This document shows, piece by piece, positions 1-12,222 of a DNA stretch of 64,000 nucleotides (position 1 is its first letter; each line of letters opens with the position of its first letter). The stretch comes from Conidiobolus incongruus B7586. Taxonomy: Eukaryota > Entomophthoromycota > Entomophthoromycetes > Entomophthorales > Conidiobolaceae. The translations under genes were made by a program, and so were the position numbers. The stretch covers positions 19,927-83,926 of the forward strand of contig JNEM01015104.1 in the NCBI GenBank assembly GCA_000697335.1, in the 5' to 3' direction. The notes under the pieces were generated by a model. That model had not been told where the DNA came from and did no database searches. It saw only the letters and a list, made by a program, of their open reading frames with translations.

Positions 1-526
1 GGCAATACTAAGGAAATTGTAGACAAGTTCAAAACGATTGGAACGATGAGGATAATCAACACCAGCAATATCTACAAGTTGTTTAAATTGACATCCAGAA
101 TGATCACGTAAAATACGACAAGTGGGAACTAAAGCGGAAGGAGCAACATGAAGGGTAAGTTCATCTTTATAAACAGTGAATTGTTGAATGTATTTGGGCA
201 TTAAACTCATAAGATATTGTCCATACTCATGGTAACGGTCATTTCCAGAGCGGTACTCGGGATCAGCAGGGTGAAGCTGTTCATTAGCTGAAAACAAATA
301 TGATTAGATTAAAAAAGGTATAATTAGATTGATTTTCAAATTATACCTTGGAATTGGACTTGAGAGCTAGAAAATTTAGCGATTTGAGTGGAGAATGAAG
401 GTTGAGCAAAAAGACGAGCTCCTGTAATAAAATAGAAAATATTATTAATCCAAGTTATTTTATATTAGTTATAATAGATCATTTATTCTTACTGCTATTT
501 TTTAATGCTAAAGAGAGCAAAGACAT
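1..526 (-). CDS. NADH:ubiquinone oxidoreductase 30 kDa subunit (NDUFS3/NuoC family), 5' part only
   Basis: This is the nuclear gene for the 30-kDa (NDUFS3, bacterial NuoC) subunit of the peripheral arm of mitochondrial complex I. Three exons are seen, 493-526, 347-421 and 1-287, joined by GT-AG introns of 71 and 59 nt, all in frame. The first 35 or so residues (MSLLSLALKNSRARLFAQP and on) are basic and hydroxylated, like a mitochondrial presequence. The mature part begins around ANEQLHPADPEY and contains the family stretches YGQYLMSLMPKYIQQFTVYK, ELTLHVAPSALVP and CQFKQLVDIAGVDYP. The gene runs off the left edge after about 132 residues, so the C-terminal half is not visible. It is divergent from the ATPase-like gene at 854 across 327 bp. 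The identification is firm; exon limits are read by eye. Confidence 0.93.
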
Positions 527-853
527 TTTTGATTATGATTGATAAGATCAAGATTGATACATAGCAATATTAATCATTCATAATATTTGATACTAATATC
601 ATTCTTATATCTATCCCACAATTATTCAATTTGCGTAATTCAGATGTACTCAATTGAATCTGAGAGTCAAGAAATGTGATGTAATGATTTTCATACATTT
701 TTCTTTATTTTCTAAAAAGTAAAAGAGATAAATTACTTGATATGATTATTTAATCTAAAATACATAAAATATATTTTTAAACATTTAATCTCCTTTTCAA
801 TTTTATTTCAATAATCCTTTTTTTACAAATATTTTATCTTATTTTTAACTAAT
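527..853. promoter_or_regulatory. Divergent intergenic region between the complex I subunit and the ATPase-like gene
   Basis: These 327 bp lie between two start codons on opposite strands, so they should hold both promoters. The sequence is AT-rich, with poly-T/A runs close to each start. No operator or other gene is recognised. Confidence 0.5.
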
Positions 854-2487
854 ATGACAGTCAAATTAATTAACCTAAAATATTACACTTATGCATTCAG
901 AATATCAAAGTTCAATAATCCAGCTTATTTTCTTTGTAAAGGCTATCAATTTGATCAAAAAAGAACTTTTATATCATTAGATCCTTTTGTCAATTGGGTA
1001 TATACTAGATTATTATTTCGTATCTTTAATTGTAACCATATTTTATAGTTTGCCGAAAGTCAAAAAAGAAATTTTGTTAAGCAAGTCTTTCCTATTAATA
1101 TTTCTAAAACCTTTTCTGAATCTGGCGAAAACCCTATTTCAGACCCTAAGGAAATTTATTTAGCTCATGAATATATTCAAACTTTGAATAAAGAATTTAC
1201 AAGTAGAGTTGAGAGTAAAAAACTAAATGGAGCAAGTTCTTGGGTTGCTTATTTTGGTCCTTCTCGTTGTGGTATGACCCTTGGATTTCGCAAAGCTGGT
1301 ATTGGTGTAAAAGGGATAGCATACCTTTCAATAGGTCAAAAATCTGCTCAAGAAGATTTTAATACTTTTGTATCCAAACAATTACAAAAGAATGAGGTGA
1401 CTAAATTGGAGAAATGTAATAATATTCATTAACTAAAGTTCAACTTAATTAACGTTATTATTCAATAGTAGAACCTGGGGATCTAAGGGATGCTATGACT
1501 AAAGCCATAGACGGCCTTGCTAAAAAGAACATTTATCCTATATTGATCTTAGCCGACTGTGAGTATACTCTGAATCAAGATAATAATGGTATTAACGAAG
1601 ACATGCGACAATTTCTTGACCTATTATTAGACTTATCTGATAAACTCACCGTTTATTTTTTGTGCAATGATGTTCGATTTTTTCATGCTATCAGACAGAT
1701 TAGCGAGTTAAGAGAGCATATTGAATTTCGAAACTGGAAATATGCAAATTATAAAGAATCTTGTCAATTTTTGAGAGAGTGTAAATTACCTATAACTAAT
1801 AACCAATTAAAATCTGTGGCAACCTCGTTTTTGGGACACGATGGAGATTTCAGTGATTATGTGGCCTTTATTGCCTCAGGTTTAACTCATCAACAAAGCT
1901 ATGCTAAAATCATCAACCGTGGATATCTACGACTTCGAGAAGTTTTATTACATCCACCATCCCACTTTGATACTCAAGAATCAAAAGACCGATTCAGAGC
2001 CATTGTATACTCCATATTTTATCTAGTTCATTCTAATTTTTATAATTATCTCATCCAAGATACTGATGACATTGAGTTTCCTGTCAATTATAATATTCTA
2101 GCATCAGTCACCAAAATCCATCATGATATTGCATCCAAGATTGACTCAAGCATCACATTAGACGATGTGCTTTTTACTTTAGACTCATTAATGAGCAACA
2201 TGTACAATATAACCCAGTCGATAGAACTACAAAGTGATCCATTCAATGGGACTGGTGATATTTGGGTGACTTGGTCAAGTCCCAAATATCAAAATGGATT
2301 TGAGTTAGTTCAACAAGATCCACTAATTCAAGCATTGATGAAGCAAGCCAAATGGAATTCTGAAAAATTCAAGGCGCTTAGACCTAAATGGGATAGCAAT
2401 AAGTACACACTAACTTATCGGGATTGTGAAAAGGATGAGACTGGCAATGGCAAGTCTGATGATTCTAAACCTACTTTAGAATATTGA
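854..2487 (+). CDS. P-loop ATPase-like protein with altered Walker A motif, 509 aa
   Basis: Three exons, 854-997, 1049-1415 and 1469-2487, join in frame through GT-AG introns of 51 and 53 nt and give 509 residues. Residues 118-125 read GPSRCGMT, placed like a Walker A loop after a hydrophobic strand (SSWVAYF). Methionine 124 sits where the nucleotide-binding lysine is expected. A candidate Walker B is PILILADCEY (194-203) with Asp200. The rest is helical without obvious membrane segments; the C-terminus (about 490-509) is charged. The first 35 residues are basic and aromatic and could be a mitochondrial targeting sequence. I do not recognise the exact family; an AAA/STAND-like NTPase is an inference. 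The open, well-spliced frame argues for a working gene. If the lysine is truly absent, it may bind nucleotide poorly or act non-catalytically. Confidence 0.8.
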
Positions 2488-2731
2488 TGTAAAGAAGTTC
2501 CATTGATTTAATTTAATAGATTAACAATCTATTTTTGCTCTTTTGATTTATCACTCAGAATCCAATATTGTATTCTTGAAAATGAAATATTATAATAATA
2601 AAATTTATTGTCGCAATGAATTTAGATATAAAATTATCCAATAACATATTGTAAATAAATATAACTAAAAGCTAATGGCTAACTGATAATTTATTAAATT
2701 AATATTTGTTCAATTTATTAAAAATATAGAA

Positions 2732-2737
<6 letters not shown>

Positions 2738-2763
<26 letters not shown>
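2738..2763. repeat. (TA)n microsatellite
   Basis: Uninterrupted alternation of T and A, about 13 units, in AT-rich spacer DNA. Confidence 0.95.
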
Positions 2764-2869
2764 TTCAATTATTATATCAAACTTACTATATAAAATAATC
2801 AATCGAATTAGAATTTATTGAAGAAATCTAATAAAACATACTTTTGATAATATTATATCGTTCAGAAAC

Positions 2870-3190
2870 GTGTCGTGGTTATTTTATACAAACTTTTATT
2901 TCAAAGGCATCCTACGAGGTGCTTGCGGAGCTGCAGAAACGGTAAAACATAATAAGCATAGAGAGAAAACTATCTTCTTGAGAAATTGTTTTGAATTCAT
3001 TATTAGATATTTGTCAGAAAGATTAATTAAAGATATTAAAGATTACTATTACCAAATAAATATATATGATCCAGTTATTTGCAGTAAGTGGAGGTATTTA
3101 TACTGTTGCCAGGATTATAGAGAAAAATGGAATAATGTGGAGAAGATTGAGGATATTAAGGGTAGATTCATTACCCGAATAGGAGCTTAA
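2870..3190 (+). pseudogene. Unidentified open patch, possibly a gene relic
   Basis: A frame without stops covers 106 codons but has no ATG at its start; its first codon is GTG. Its composition is less AT-rich than the surroundings, with segments such as KGILRGACGAAETVKHNK and YLYCCQDYREKWNNVE. A second frame over the first third reads ASYEVLAELQKR before a stop, and a GTAAGT sits near 3085, so a damaged or spliced gene is possible. I recognise no family. Chance openness cannot be excluded. Confidence 0.25.
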
Positions 3191-4820
3191 AATCCCAAAG
3201 AAGGGGGATTAGGAGTGAAATTAGATTCAGCTAGCTGAAATTTAATATTGAATTGGTATAATTAAATGTGAAATTGCCTCGTGAATTATCAGAAATTATT
3301 TTTATTAATTTAAATCAAGTTAAACAATATATGTATAATTTATGATATTTATTTTACTAAACTATTGATTATTAGCTCACAATTAAAGAATAAGACTAAT
3401 TCAAATTTCAAAGTTAATAATCTAAGTTTAAAATTTTAAATTAAATAATAATCAAATAATGAATAGGATAATTTTATAATTTAATATAATAAAAATATGG
3501 TTAAAAATATTTATATAAAAATATATAATTAAAATCAATATATAATTAAAATCAATATAAATGAAAAAAGTTGGTTTTTCTGAATGGGTTAAAATTTTGA
3601 ATTCTAGAATAATATAAATTTTATGGACATATCAATGTAATCAAAAATATAAAATTTTACTCAATAAAGTGTTTAATATGATATAAATAAAGTAATTTAT
3701 AATTTTACTGTAAAAATTGAAATATTATTTAGAATGATTTTTGAAATTATAAGGAATATCCGATGTATTTATTTACGATAGAATTTAACATATATAGCAA
3801 AAGTGGAGGGTTCAATGTATATATTTTTAAAATTGATAAATTCTTCAATAATTCAAATTGAAAAGAATTCAATTGGAACAATATGTATGATATAATAATA
3901 AACTGTATATTTTGCTATAGTATTGCTTACAATGTATAAGATTATATTAGTATCTATATAAGAAAATAGCTAATATTTCTACTACAATCAAATAATCTAC
4001 GAAGTTGAATGGGGTTTTTTAATAAACAAAATTTGTTAATGACAATCAAATAAATTTATTTGTTTATTTAAATATACAAATTGAGTATTTTAAAGTTGAT
4101 ATAATAAAAATATTGAGCATATTAAAACAACTGTATTGATACATGCTCTTCTTTGATTGAGTCTAATACTATAATGTATCTATTATACTATATTCAGTAT
4201 GAAAAAATTTATCATAAGCTCCAATAAATATTTCATCAACTTTATTAGTTGTCAAAATGCAAAATTAGTTAATTGTTATAACTTTTACATTTGAGCATAT
4301 TGCTAATAAATTTCTTTAAACAAATTAGTTAAATAAATATGTTAATATATATTTTTATGATAAAATTTAGCTTAAACCAAAATAATATTAGCAGTTTCGA
4401 GTCTCTATTCAATAAACAATAAAAATGATAAAATAATGGTTTTCATTTAATATGGAATATCTAACATCCAAGAGATCATATCCCTTAAATTTCATATATT
4501 AAACCATATTTATATAATAGCTATATTAAATCATAGCGAAAATATATAAACATATCTAGCGTTTAATCCTACTTCTGCCATGTCAAATTTACCCTTGCAA
4601 ATTTTTCTAGGGTTAAATGATCAGTAAAATTCTTGAAATTTGATGAAACAATATTTTAATTTTATTATATATATAAAGAATATTAACGAGAATTGAATAT
4701 TTTATTACTTAATCAATAAATTTGTTGAAATACTTTAAGATCCTTGTCTATTGTGTTATTAGCCCTAGAAAGCCTGTAAGTAAAAACTTGGCAGGGCCGG
4801 AGTTGTTATTTCAAGTTTGG

Positions 4821-4880
4821 TGCATAATAGTGAATAATAGTGAATAATAGTGAATAATAGTGAATAATAGTGAATAATGT
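4821..4880. repeat. 10-bp tandem repeat, six units
   Basis: The unit TGAATAATAG is repeated six times head to tail; the first unit has one change (TGCATAATAG) and the last ends in GT. It directly follows a less AT-rich patch (4741-4820, with GGCAGGGCCGG) of unknown origin. Confidence 0.95.
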
Positions 4881-6199
4881 TGAATCTATTTATATATTTG
4901 AATTCGATTCAGTTAAATCATACCTTGATAGCTAAAGAATATTCAACTATTGTTCTCTTAAATAGATATTATATCATAATATGGTGTTATTCAGTCAAAT
5001 CATATAATTAATGATTTTATTAAACATTTTTAGCTGCTGTAAATTTTAATATCAATTGAAGTAATTTTCCTAATTGTAATTCAAAGTTTTTCATTATATG
5101 AAATAATCGTGAATAAAAGTTATTTCATTATTGAATTACATAAATACTAATATTATTATTTAGGAAGCAAAGTCAACAATGACGAATGTGAAAAGGTGTT
5201 TTTATATACCTAAAGTTATTTTTTTGGTTATAATTAACTTCCAATTCTAATGAGGTTTTAATGAAAGAAAAAATAGAAATATTTGAATCCAACTATCACA
5301 AAATGAATGTGTTTGAGCAAAAAGTAATTGATTTGGATTATTAAAAATAATACGCCTTTGGATATATTATTTGATGATGATATATCGTATTTAAAATATA
5401 ATTTTAATATTACATTCGTGTTAACATGATATATTTCATAATAATAAATCCAATTTTATTTAAATGATTTTTTCAATTAAATATTGTTGAGGATAGTCTA
5501 GGGTCTATAATTAGAGTTGATAAGGAATATAAAATGAATGAAATAAATAGAATAGCTTGAAATATGTTAATCCAATATGATAAAATATTGTTTTTCTTGG
5601 CATAGCATTTTAACATACTATTGTATATATTTCAATAAATATGACTTCATTTTATTTATAAAGTTATGAAGCATATTTCTAAATTAGAATATTGAATCGA
5701 TTTTGATAGAGTAAATCATATATTTCTTGAGTGTATTATTTAAGTTTCTTAAAGAGATATTATTGAAATAAACAACATTAAATATATTTCTTAATTTAAC
5801 AATACAATTTGTTATTACTATATATTATTCAATTGAATATTACTGAGAGAAAGGATGATATCAGTCAATATTTTCCTATATTATCAATTTGAATTTAACA
5901 TTTGATTAATAGATTTATAATAAAAAAATAAAAATGGGCTATTAACAAAATTTATAATTATGGATTTGAAAAAGTATTTTGGATAGATTATATATATATA
6001 TGAATTAAATACATATCAAACTCCTGTGTTATTAATTTTTCAAATTTTATTTTTATTTATCATCTTTTTTATGTTTACAAACATTTCAAAATTTCACAAT
6101 TATATATATTCAATTTTATTTTTGGTATTTAAAATCAACAATATATAAATTATACAACTATAATATTTATTTTTATTAAAAATTTAATTTATTGATGAA

Positions 6200-6222
6200 A
6201 TATATATATATATATATATATA
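6200..6222. repeat. (TA)n microsatellite
   Basis: Perfect TA alternation, about 11 units. Confidence 0.95.
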
Positions 6223-7560
6223 CTTTGGATTCAAAAGCTGATAATTAATTCGATATTATTATAATGAAATATATTGCCAAGTTAATCAAATATATCTTGG
6301 ATATTATAGTGGAAAAATAAATATAAATTCTTATATATATTATTTTTTGTTAAATAATTTCATGCTTTAGCTAAACTATAAAGAACAATGTCGAATAATG
6401 CTACTTCCCATTATAGTAACACTAATTATTATAGATAATAAGATGATGACGAATTCAAGTATCTAGTACGAAAAATAATAATCTATTATTTAAAATACAA
6501 TAGATGGGGTAGACCAAATTTGAAAGCATTATCGTTTTATTTATTGAATATAATTTGAAAATATAAAAATGTGATATAAAACATGAAATATATTTTAAAC
6601 ATTGGGTTAAACAAAAATAAGGAGTATATTTATGGATTCATATACCACATGTCTATTTTTATTTGTTGAATAGTGTTTATTTTGATAAATATTAAATCAA
6701 ATGAAATTTTAATACACAATTTTCGATAATGAAATATTAGAATTATAAAAGCTATCTCATTAATATTGTATACTACCTTTTGATACATATGGCATATATC
6801 AATATTCGTTAATTTAGTAAATGAATATGCTGTTTAGTAATGAGTTAAATATTTCATTTAATTCAATATTAATCAATTTAAATTGTCACCATGTGCTGCT
6901 ACATATCTTTTTCAATATATTATTACTCCAATCAAATTTTAGATGCTATTCAAACTTACCATTTATAGGAAATTGATACATAATTTATTTATGAAATATA
7001 GTATTGAAAATCCTAAGAATGTTGTCATTGAAACGATTACTTAAAACTAGTAAAATATATTAAATCAAAAGAAAATATATTTAATTTTTAAGATTTGATA
7101 CTTTGAAGAATTTAATTAAAATATTTCTTTTTGATAATATATAAAAAAGGAAAATTTAATTTAAAAAAATCATAACAAAGTTTTAAATAATTTGTAATGA
7201 TATTCAGGGTAATTATAAACTTAAACAAAAATAATTCATAATGAATTCAAATATTTGTTTTCATTGGTCGAACTAGGATCCAGACAAGCTCATAAGGAAT
7301 AAGGGATTGAAGGAGAATATAATAAAAAGATATAATATTTGGTTGTTTGGAAAAAATTCTTAGAGATAATTTGTTATTTGAAAATTGATTTAACTGAATT
7401 AGGTTTAATTCCCCAAACTGAATCAAACCCTGACTCATCTAAAATATAATTTCCGATATTGAAGATATTCAACTTAGAACTGATATAAATAGCCCTTGAA
7501 TGCATGTAATCAACTTCAGTTTCATTCATTTTAATTTAATTTTTTATTGATAATTTCAAA

Positions 7561-7671
7561 ATGCTCTCTGCTAAATTGATCGCGAAATTCCTCATGGCTC
7601 TTGCTCTCTTCCTCACCATGATCCTGGCAGCTCCCGCTCCCGATGCTGGTGTCGCTAGAAGATATCCTTAA
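7561..7671 (+). CDS. 36-residue secreted micro-peptide or 5' remnant of a secreted-protein gene
   Basis: A 36-codon frame starts at ATG 7561 and ends at TAA 7669. It is strikingly GC-rich and codon-biased against its AT-rich surroundings. Residues 1-23 form a clear signal peptide (basic start, LMALALFLTMILAA core) followed by APAPDAGVARRYP. A dibasic RR at 33-34 resembles a Kex2-type site. A TATA-like TATAAATA lies about 80 bp upstream. The DNA after the stop keeps some less biased composition (7709-7790), and a weak GT-AG pair (GTGTCG at 7650, CATTTAG near 7710) would extend the frame to 7824. Either this is a very short secreted peptide or only the signal-peptide end of a larger gene survives. 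I do not recognise the family. Confidence 0.5.
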   Translation: MLSAKLIAKFLMALALFLTMILAAPAPDAGVARRYP

Positions 7672-9329
7672 ATGCAATATATTCCCAACATCATTTGGAT
7701 TCCATTTAGTCGAGTTACCTTCTACCTTTTTCCTTTCACCTATCTCCTTTGGCGTACCTTTTACTTCAAAGTTATCCTACCCTTCATTTTTAATTATTAA
7801 CCAACGTTTTTATGAATTATTTTGAAATTAATGAATAATCAAAATTGAGTTTGTTTCTATTTAATAAACCCAACAAATTCAATCTTATTAATTAAAAATT
7901 ATATATATGATAATATATAGATTATATTATTGTTATTATTATTATTATTATTTTAAAAATAAATTAAAAATTTTATAAACATTCATTATATCATTATTTA
8001 AAGTCAAAATTATTTTTAATACATGATAATGTTTTAAATTAAATTGATCTTAGTATTAGCTCACTATTTTTACAATGTTTAATTCATTATATGAGATTCA
8101 ATGATAAAAAATTAAATAAAAGATAAATTATATTACCCTAGTAATATCACTAATAATTGTAAAAATTTTCATTATAGCTTAAATATAAGATTGATAATAT
8201 ATGATCAGATTATATTTTCTTAAATGCATGATTATCTACAGTGATACTGTTTAAAGATTTTTATAATAAATTTGGTAACTAAATATTCCAAATCATGTTA
8301 TATAATATCTATGATACAATTTCTTGGTACATTTGATAGTTAATCAAGTCAAATAACTTATTCCTTATTTTTATCAATTATTCAATTAATTCAATTTATT
8401 CTAGTATTTTATTGGTTTCACTATTTTAAATTTATATTAAATTAATTTAAATAATAATTTTAATTCTAAAATTGATTTAAAATAGTTTTCATTTTTCAAT
8501 TTATCATACCACGTGTAAAATTGCCTTTTTATTCAAGTATATAAACTGAAATTATATTATGTTATTATTGATGGTATAAGTAGTATTAATAGAGTAATAT
8601 ATAGAAAATATTTAAGTTTAAAAATTATTATTATTATTTAATTAAATTTCACATTTGCTATAAGATCATCAACCATACTTGGATGTTTAAAATTAAAGAA
8701 AGTTTTATTATTTATATTTTTACTCCAGATTACAAAATTAAAATAATTAAAAATGATAGGATATAACTTTAAAAAGAATACCTCCTATAATAAACATTTA
8801 GTCTGTTTAATATACTTGTTTGAAAATATTAAAATAAAACAGTATTTAATGTTATGTAAATAATATATTCAAGTTTGTATTTTAATCTCATTTTTATTTT
8901 TATTGTTTAACAAATTTTAAAATTTTTTTTACTTCATTCTATAATATTATTGATAAAGTTTTATAATTTATAAATTTCTTATAATAGATTATCATTTATT
9001 TATTGAATCATATTGAATAACTGGAGGGACGATATTTACAACATTATATTTAGTTATTTTATACAAAGTATGAATATTTATCAAAAACTTAAAAGAACAT
9101 TATTTGAAAAATAAAATTAAGATTGATTTATCAATATTATTAAGGTTTTCATAGGTTAATAGAAAATACTATAATATGTTTTATATATTATATAATACTT
9201 GATTTAAATAAATAATTGATCATATTTGGTTGATATTCAAAACTACAAAATTTAAATATTTTAAAATAATTATATTTTGAATAAAATGAATATAGCTATT
9301 GAATAATGAGTATATCAAATCCCATTAAT

Positions 9330-9660
9330 ATTCCGTGGTTCTACTGATTGCTAGTAGAATGTTGATAATTTGGAAGTGGTTTGTTTGATAATTTGGGCTA
9401 ATGTGTTTTATTAGAGTTTAATGAGCTTCACAGAAGACCGGAAGTAATAATGAAAATATATCATTCAGTGGTTCTTCCATATACCATTCATAGGCTGTAG
9501 GTAATGTAAAGAAGTGCATTAAGTATTTAAAGGGATCTTGAAGTAGTGTGACTGATATTCTGGAATTATATCTTGATAATGAAATTGACTGTGAGATAAA
9601 ACTGGTCGGGTGGGTTATTATCTAAGTACCCACGATTCCATCAAAATCCTATTATTAATA
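9330..9660 (+). mobile_element. Possible fossil of a Ty1/copia-type retroelement
   Basis: This block is clearly less AT-rich than its flanks. One frame carries KKCIKYLKGS, which resembles the KRxLRYLKGT segment near the reverse transcriptase/RNase H junction of Ty1/copia polyproteins. The copy is short, broken in several places and looks old. No paired ends were found. The resemblance is short, so the assignment is tentative. Confidence 0.25.
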
Positions 9661-10035
9661 AATAAACTAATTTTATTTTCATATTTATATAGACAATAAA
9701 CTGAAAAAATTTATTTGGAATACCTTTTAAGATAACATTAAAAACATAATGAAAGAATAGAATTTGATAAAGAAATAATTTTTTGCTAGAATATAGATTG
9801 ATTATAATATATATCCATGAAGAAATAGATATTGTAGTGGTTATTTATATTCAATATACTTTGAATTTTATATGATAAGTTAGACTGTTAGGTATCTTTA
9901 TCAAAACACTTGAATGAGGACGGTTTAATAATCATAATATTCTTACAAGAAAAATCATTCTAATATTTAATGGTTTCCATATATGGAAAACGATAAATAA
10001 ATAAATCTCTTCAACTCTTTAAATCACGATATTTG

Positions 10036-10038
<3 letters not shown>

Positions 10039-10071
<33 letters not shown>
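10039..10071. repeat. (TA)n microsatellite
   Basis: Perfect TA alternation, about 16 units. Confidence 0.95.
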
Positions 10072-10076
<5 letters not shown>

Positions 10077-10703
10077 TTTCATGATATAAAGTGAAATAAT
10101 GATAATTACAATAATCATTAATATATTCCTATAATATTGAAGTTAATATTATATGAAGCTATTATATTTCTAGCCATAATTTTCTCATCGAAATAATATC
10201 AAGTTATTTGATTTTTATTTGACAAATTATTTAAAAAAATCTTATTCATATTCCACCAATAATATTTCAACAATTTGTTAATCCGATTATCTTACAATGT
10301 ATGCTAAGTAAATCAATAATAAAAAATTTAAATTTTTATATCAAGTATTGATTTTCTTTATATAAATTAAAAAGTTTAACACTTAGAAGATATTTACCAT
10401 CATACGGCCTATAAAATAACAATTATTTTTTTAATTACATAGGTTATACGTAAATTTGAAAAAATGATCAAAAAGAATTGATTAAATCAATAGGTCGATC
10501 AGTGAAAACTACTTTGATAGGCAAATAATTTAGCTCTTATTTTATGCAATCAATTAAAAGTGTAATTATCATATATTATTTAATGTCGATTAATTAAAGC
10601 AATAAAATTAAAAATGTCATATCAATTAATTCTATCTCATATATAAATATATATTTATTGAATACAATATGCAATAATATCAGGTAATCAACTTGTATTA
10701 AGT

Positions 10704-10970
10704 ATGAAATTTTTAATTGTTGCTTCCTTGTTGTCTATTTTAAGCGCTGTCCCTTCTACCGAAGCTGAGGATCTTACCAGAGTTGAATTGCAAAGACGTC
10801 AAGCTGGTTGGGGATTCCCTGTCAACCCTTTTAATGGTGTTAACGGCCAGAGCAATGCTTTCAACAGTCTCTCCTATTGGTTGAACTACCATAACGTCCG
10901 TGATTGTACCGATGGCCATCGTCCCTTCTGGGAAGAAACCAGACCATGGTGCTTGGGAGATTTACAATAA
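10704..10970 (+). CDS. Small secreted protein, 88 aa, with dibasic processing site
   Basis: An intronless 88-codon gene, less AT-rich than its surroundings. Residues 1-21 form a signal peptide (MKFLIVASLLSILSAVPSTEA). A dibasic RR at 31-32 suggests Kex2-type cleavage, leaving a mature part that starts QAGWGFPVNPF, where the N-terminal Gln could cyclise. The mature part has four tryptophans (36, 59, 76, 82) and two cysteines (68 and 83) that could form one disulfide. A TATA-like stretch lies near 10640. It stands alone between two deserts. I do not recognise the family; it resembles a secreted effector-like or processed peptide only in general architecture. Confidence 0.8.
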   Translation: MKFLIVASLLSILSAVPSTEAEDLTRVELQRRQAGWGFPVNPFNGVNGQSNAFNSLSYWLNYHNVRDCTDGHRPFWEETRPWCLGDLQ

Positions 10971-12178
10971 TTGTATTTAATAAACCAATGAATTAGCTAT
11001 AACTATCAATCAATATATTAGTGTTAATTATATAAAATATTTTTTCAATTTAATATCATATTCAGAATCAATTTCAAGTTTCATTTTTATTAATTAAAAC
11101 ATCCAATACCTTTATGAATTGTTAAAGTAGCTAATAAATTTTATAAACTGTATTATTATATAAATTACCCAAAAGTTGCGATTATATGATCGACTCAAAT
11201 AAATTGAATATTTCAAAGGCCGATTTACTAACATAAATGGTTTCATTAGAGTATATTAATTTCTTTCAATTTTTTTTGATCATGACAATTATCATACTAT
11301 TAGAGTGAATAATGATCTTTCAATTCTCTAAGTATTTAGGTTTGAATTGTGTATTAAAATTTGTTTTAGACAAGAAGTTTTTTTTAGAATAATATTCTAG
11401 ATCAAATTTGATTAATTGAATTATATATCAGATTATTTCTAATCGCAAGCTTGATACTACATATAAACATAATTGTGTTTATTAAAAATCTGATTGAGAT
11501 CTAATTTTATCAATGATCCTCCTCCAAACATCTTGAATTTAATATATATCAAATATAAATTTAATAGTCTAATATGTAATTATTAAATTCCTAATATATA
11601 TATATATATATTTTGATTTTGATATAATTGTAAATTAATGATATAATTCGATTATATAAAATTCTCAATATCTCAATTTGTCATATAGTTATAATTGGTT
11701 CGTGTTAATTTGATAATATTGTATTAAATATATACGTGAATGACAAAATACAAATACTAGTTTATTCTAAAAATAAGGCAAAATCCAAGAGTGCTGAATC
11801 AAAATTTCAAATCGAATTAAACTTAGGTATTGCTTCAGATTTATAAATTTTATGGATAATAAAACAATTTCAATTCCTTTATTTTGAATATAATTAATAC
11901 CCATTTATTTGACAGGTTTAGAAGAACATGATAATAATATTGTTATTGTTTTGTTCAATAGAGCAGTTGATTAATTTATTCAACTTATTTCAATGTGTAT
12001 TAATCAAATTTTATCAGTTTAAATTTTGAATTTTTTTGCAATAGACTAATATTTGTATATTTAATTCAATGATAATTTGGAAGCAAATTGATCTAGTTTA
12101 ATAGTTTTGAAATATGATGAACTTTGAAAACTTTAATTAACAAATTAGAATTTTATATTATTTTATATGATTGATTTT

Positions 12179-12222
<44 letters not shown>

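Larger units (their letters stand above)
2488..7560. other. AT-rich gene desert with degraded patches
   Basis: No convincing gene lies in these 5 kb. Less AT-rich islands are at about 2860-3230, 4740-4880 and 6380-6480. The one near 6388 starts ATG TCG AAT AAT GCT and meets a double stop after 16 codons. TA microsatellites lie at 2738-2763 and 6200-6222, and a 10-bp tandem repeat at 4821-4880. A minus-strand open stretch at 7247-7438 has no start context or composition to support it. Confidence 0.6.
7672..10703. other. AT-rich gene desert
   Basis: No gene is supported. It contains a TA microsatellite at 10039-10071, short (ATT)n runs near 7930, and a less AT-rich block at 9330-9660 listed separately. 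Confidence 0.6.

Noticed and set aside
4821-4880. CRISPR-like array
   Set aside because: The units are contiguous 10-mers without spacers, and the genome is eukaryotic.
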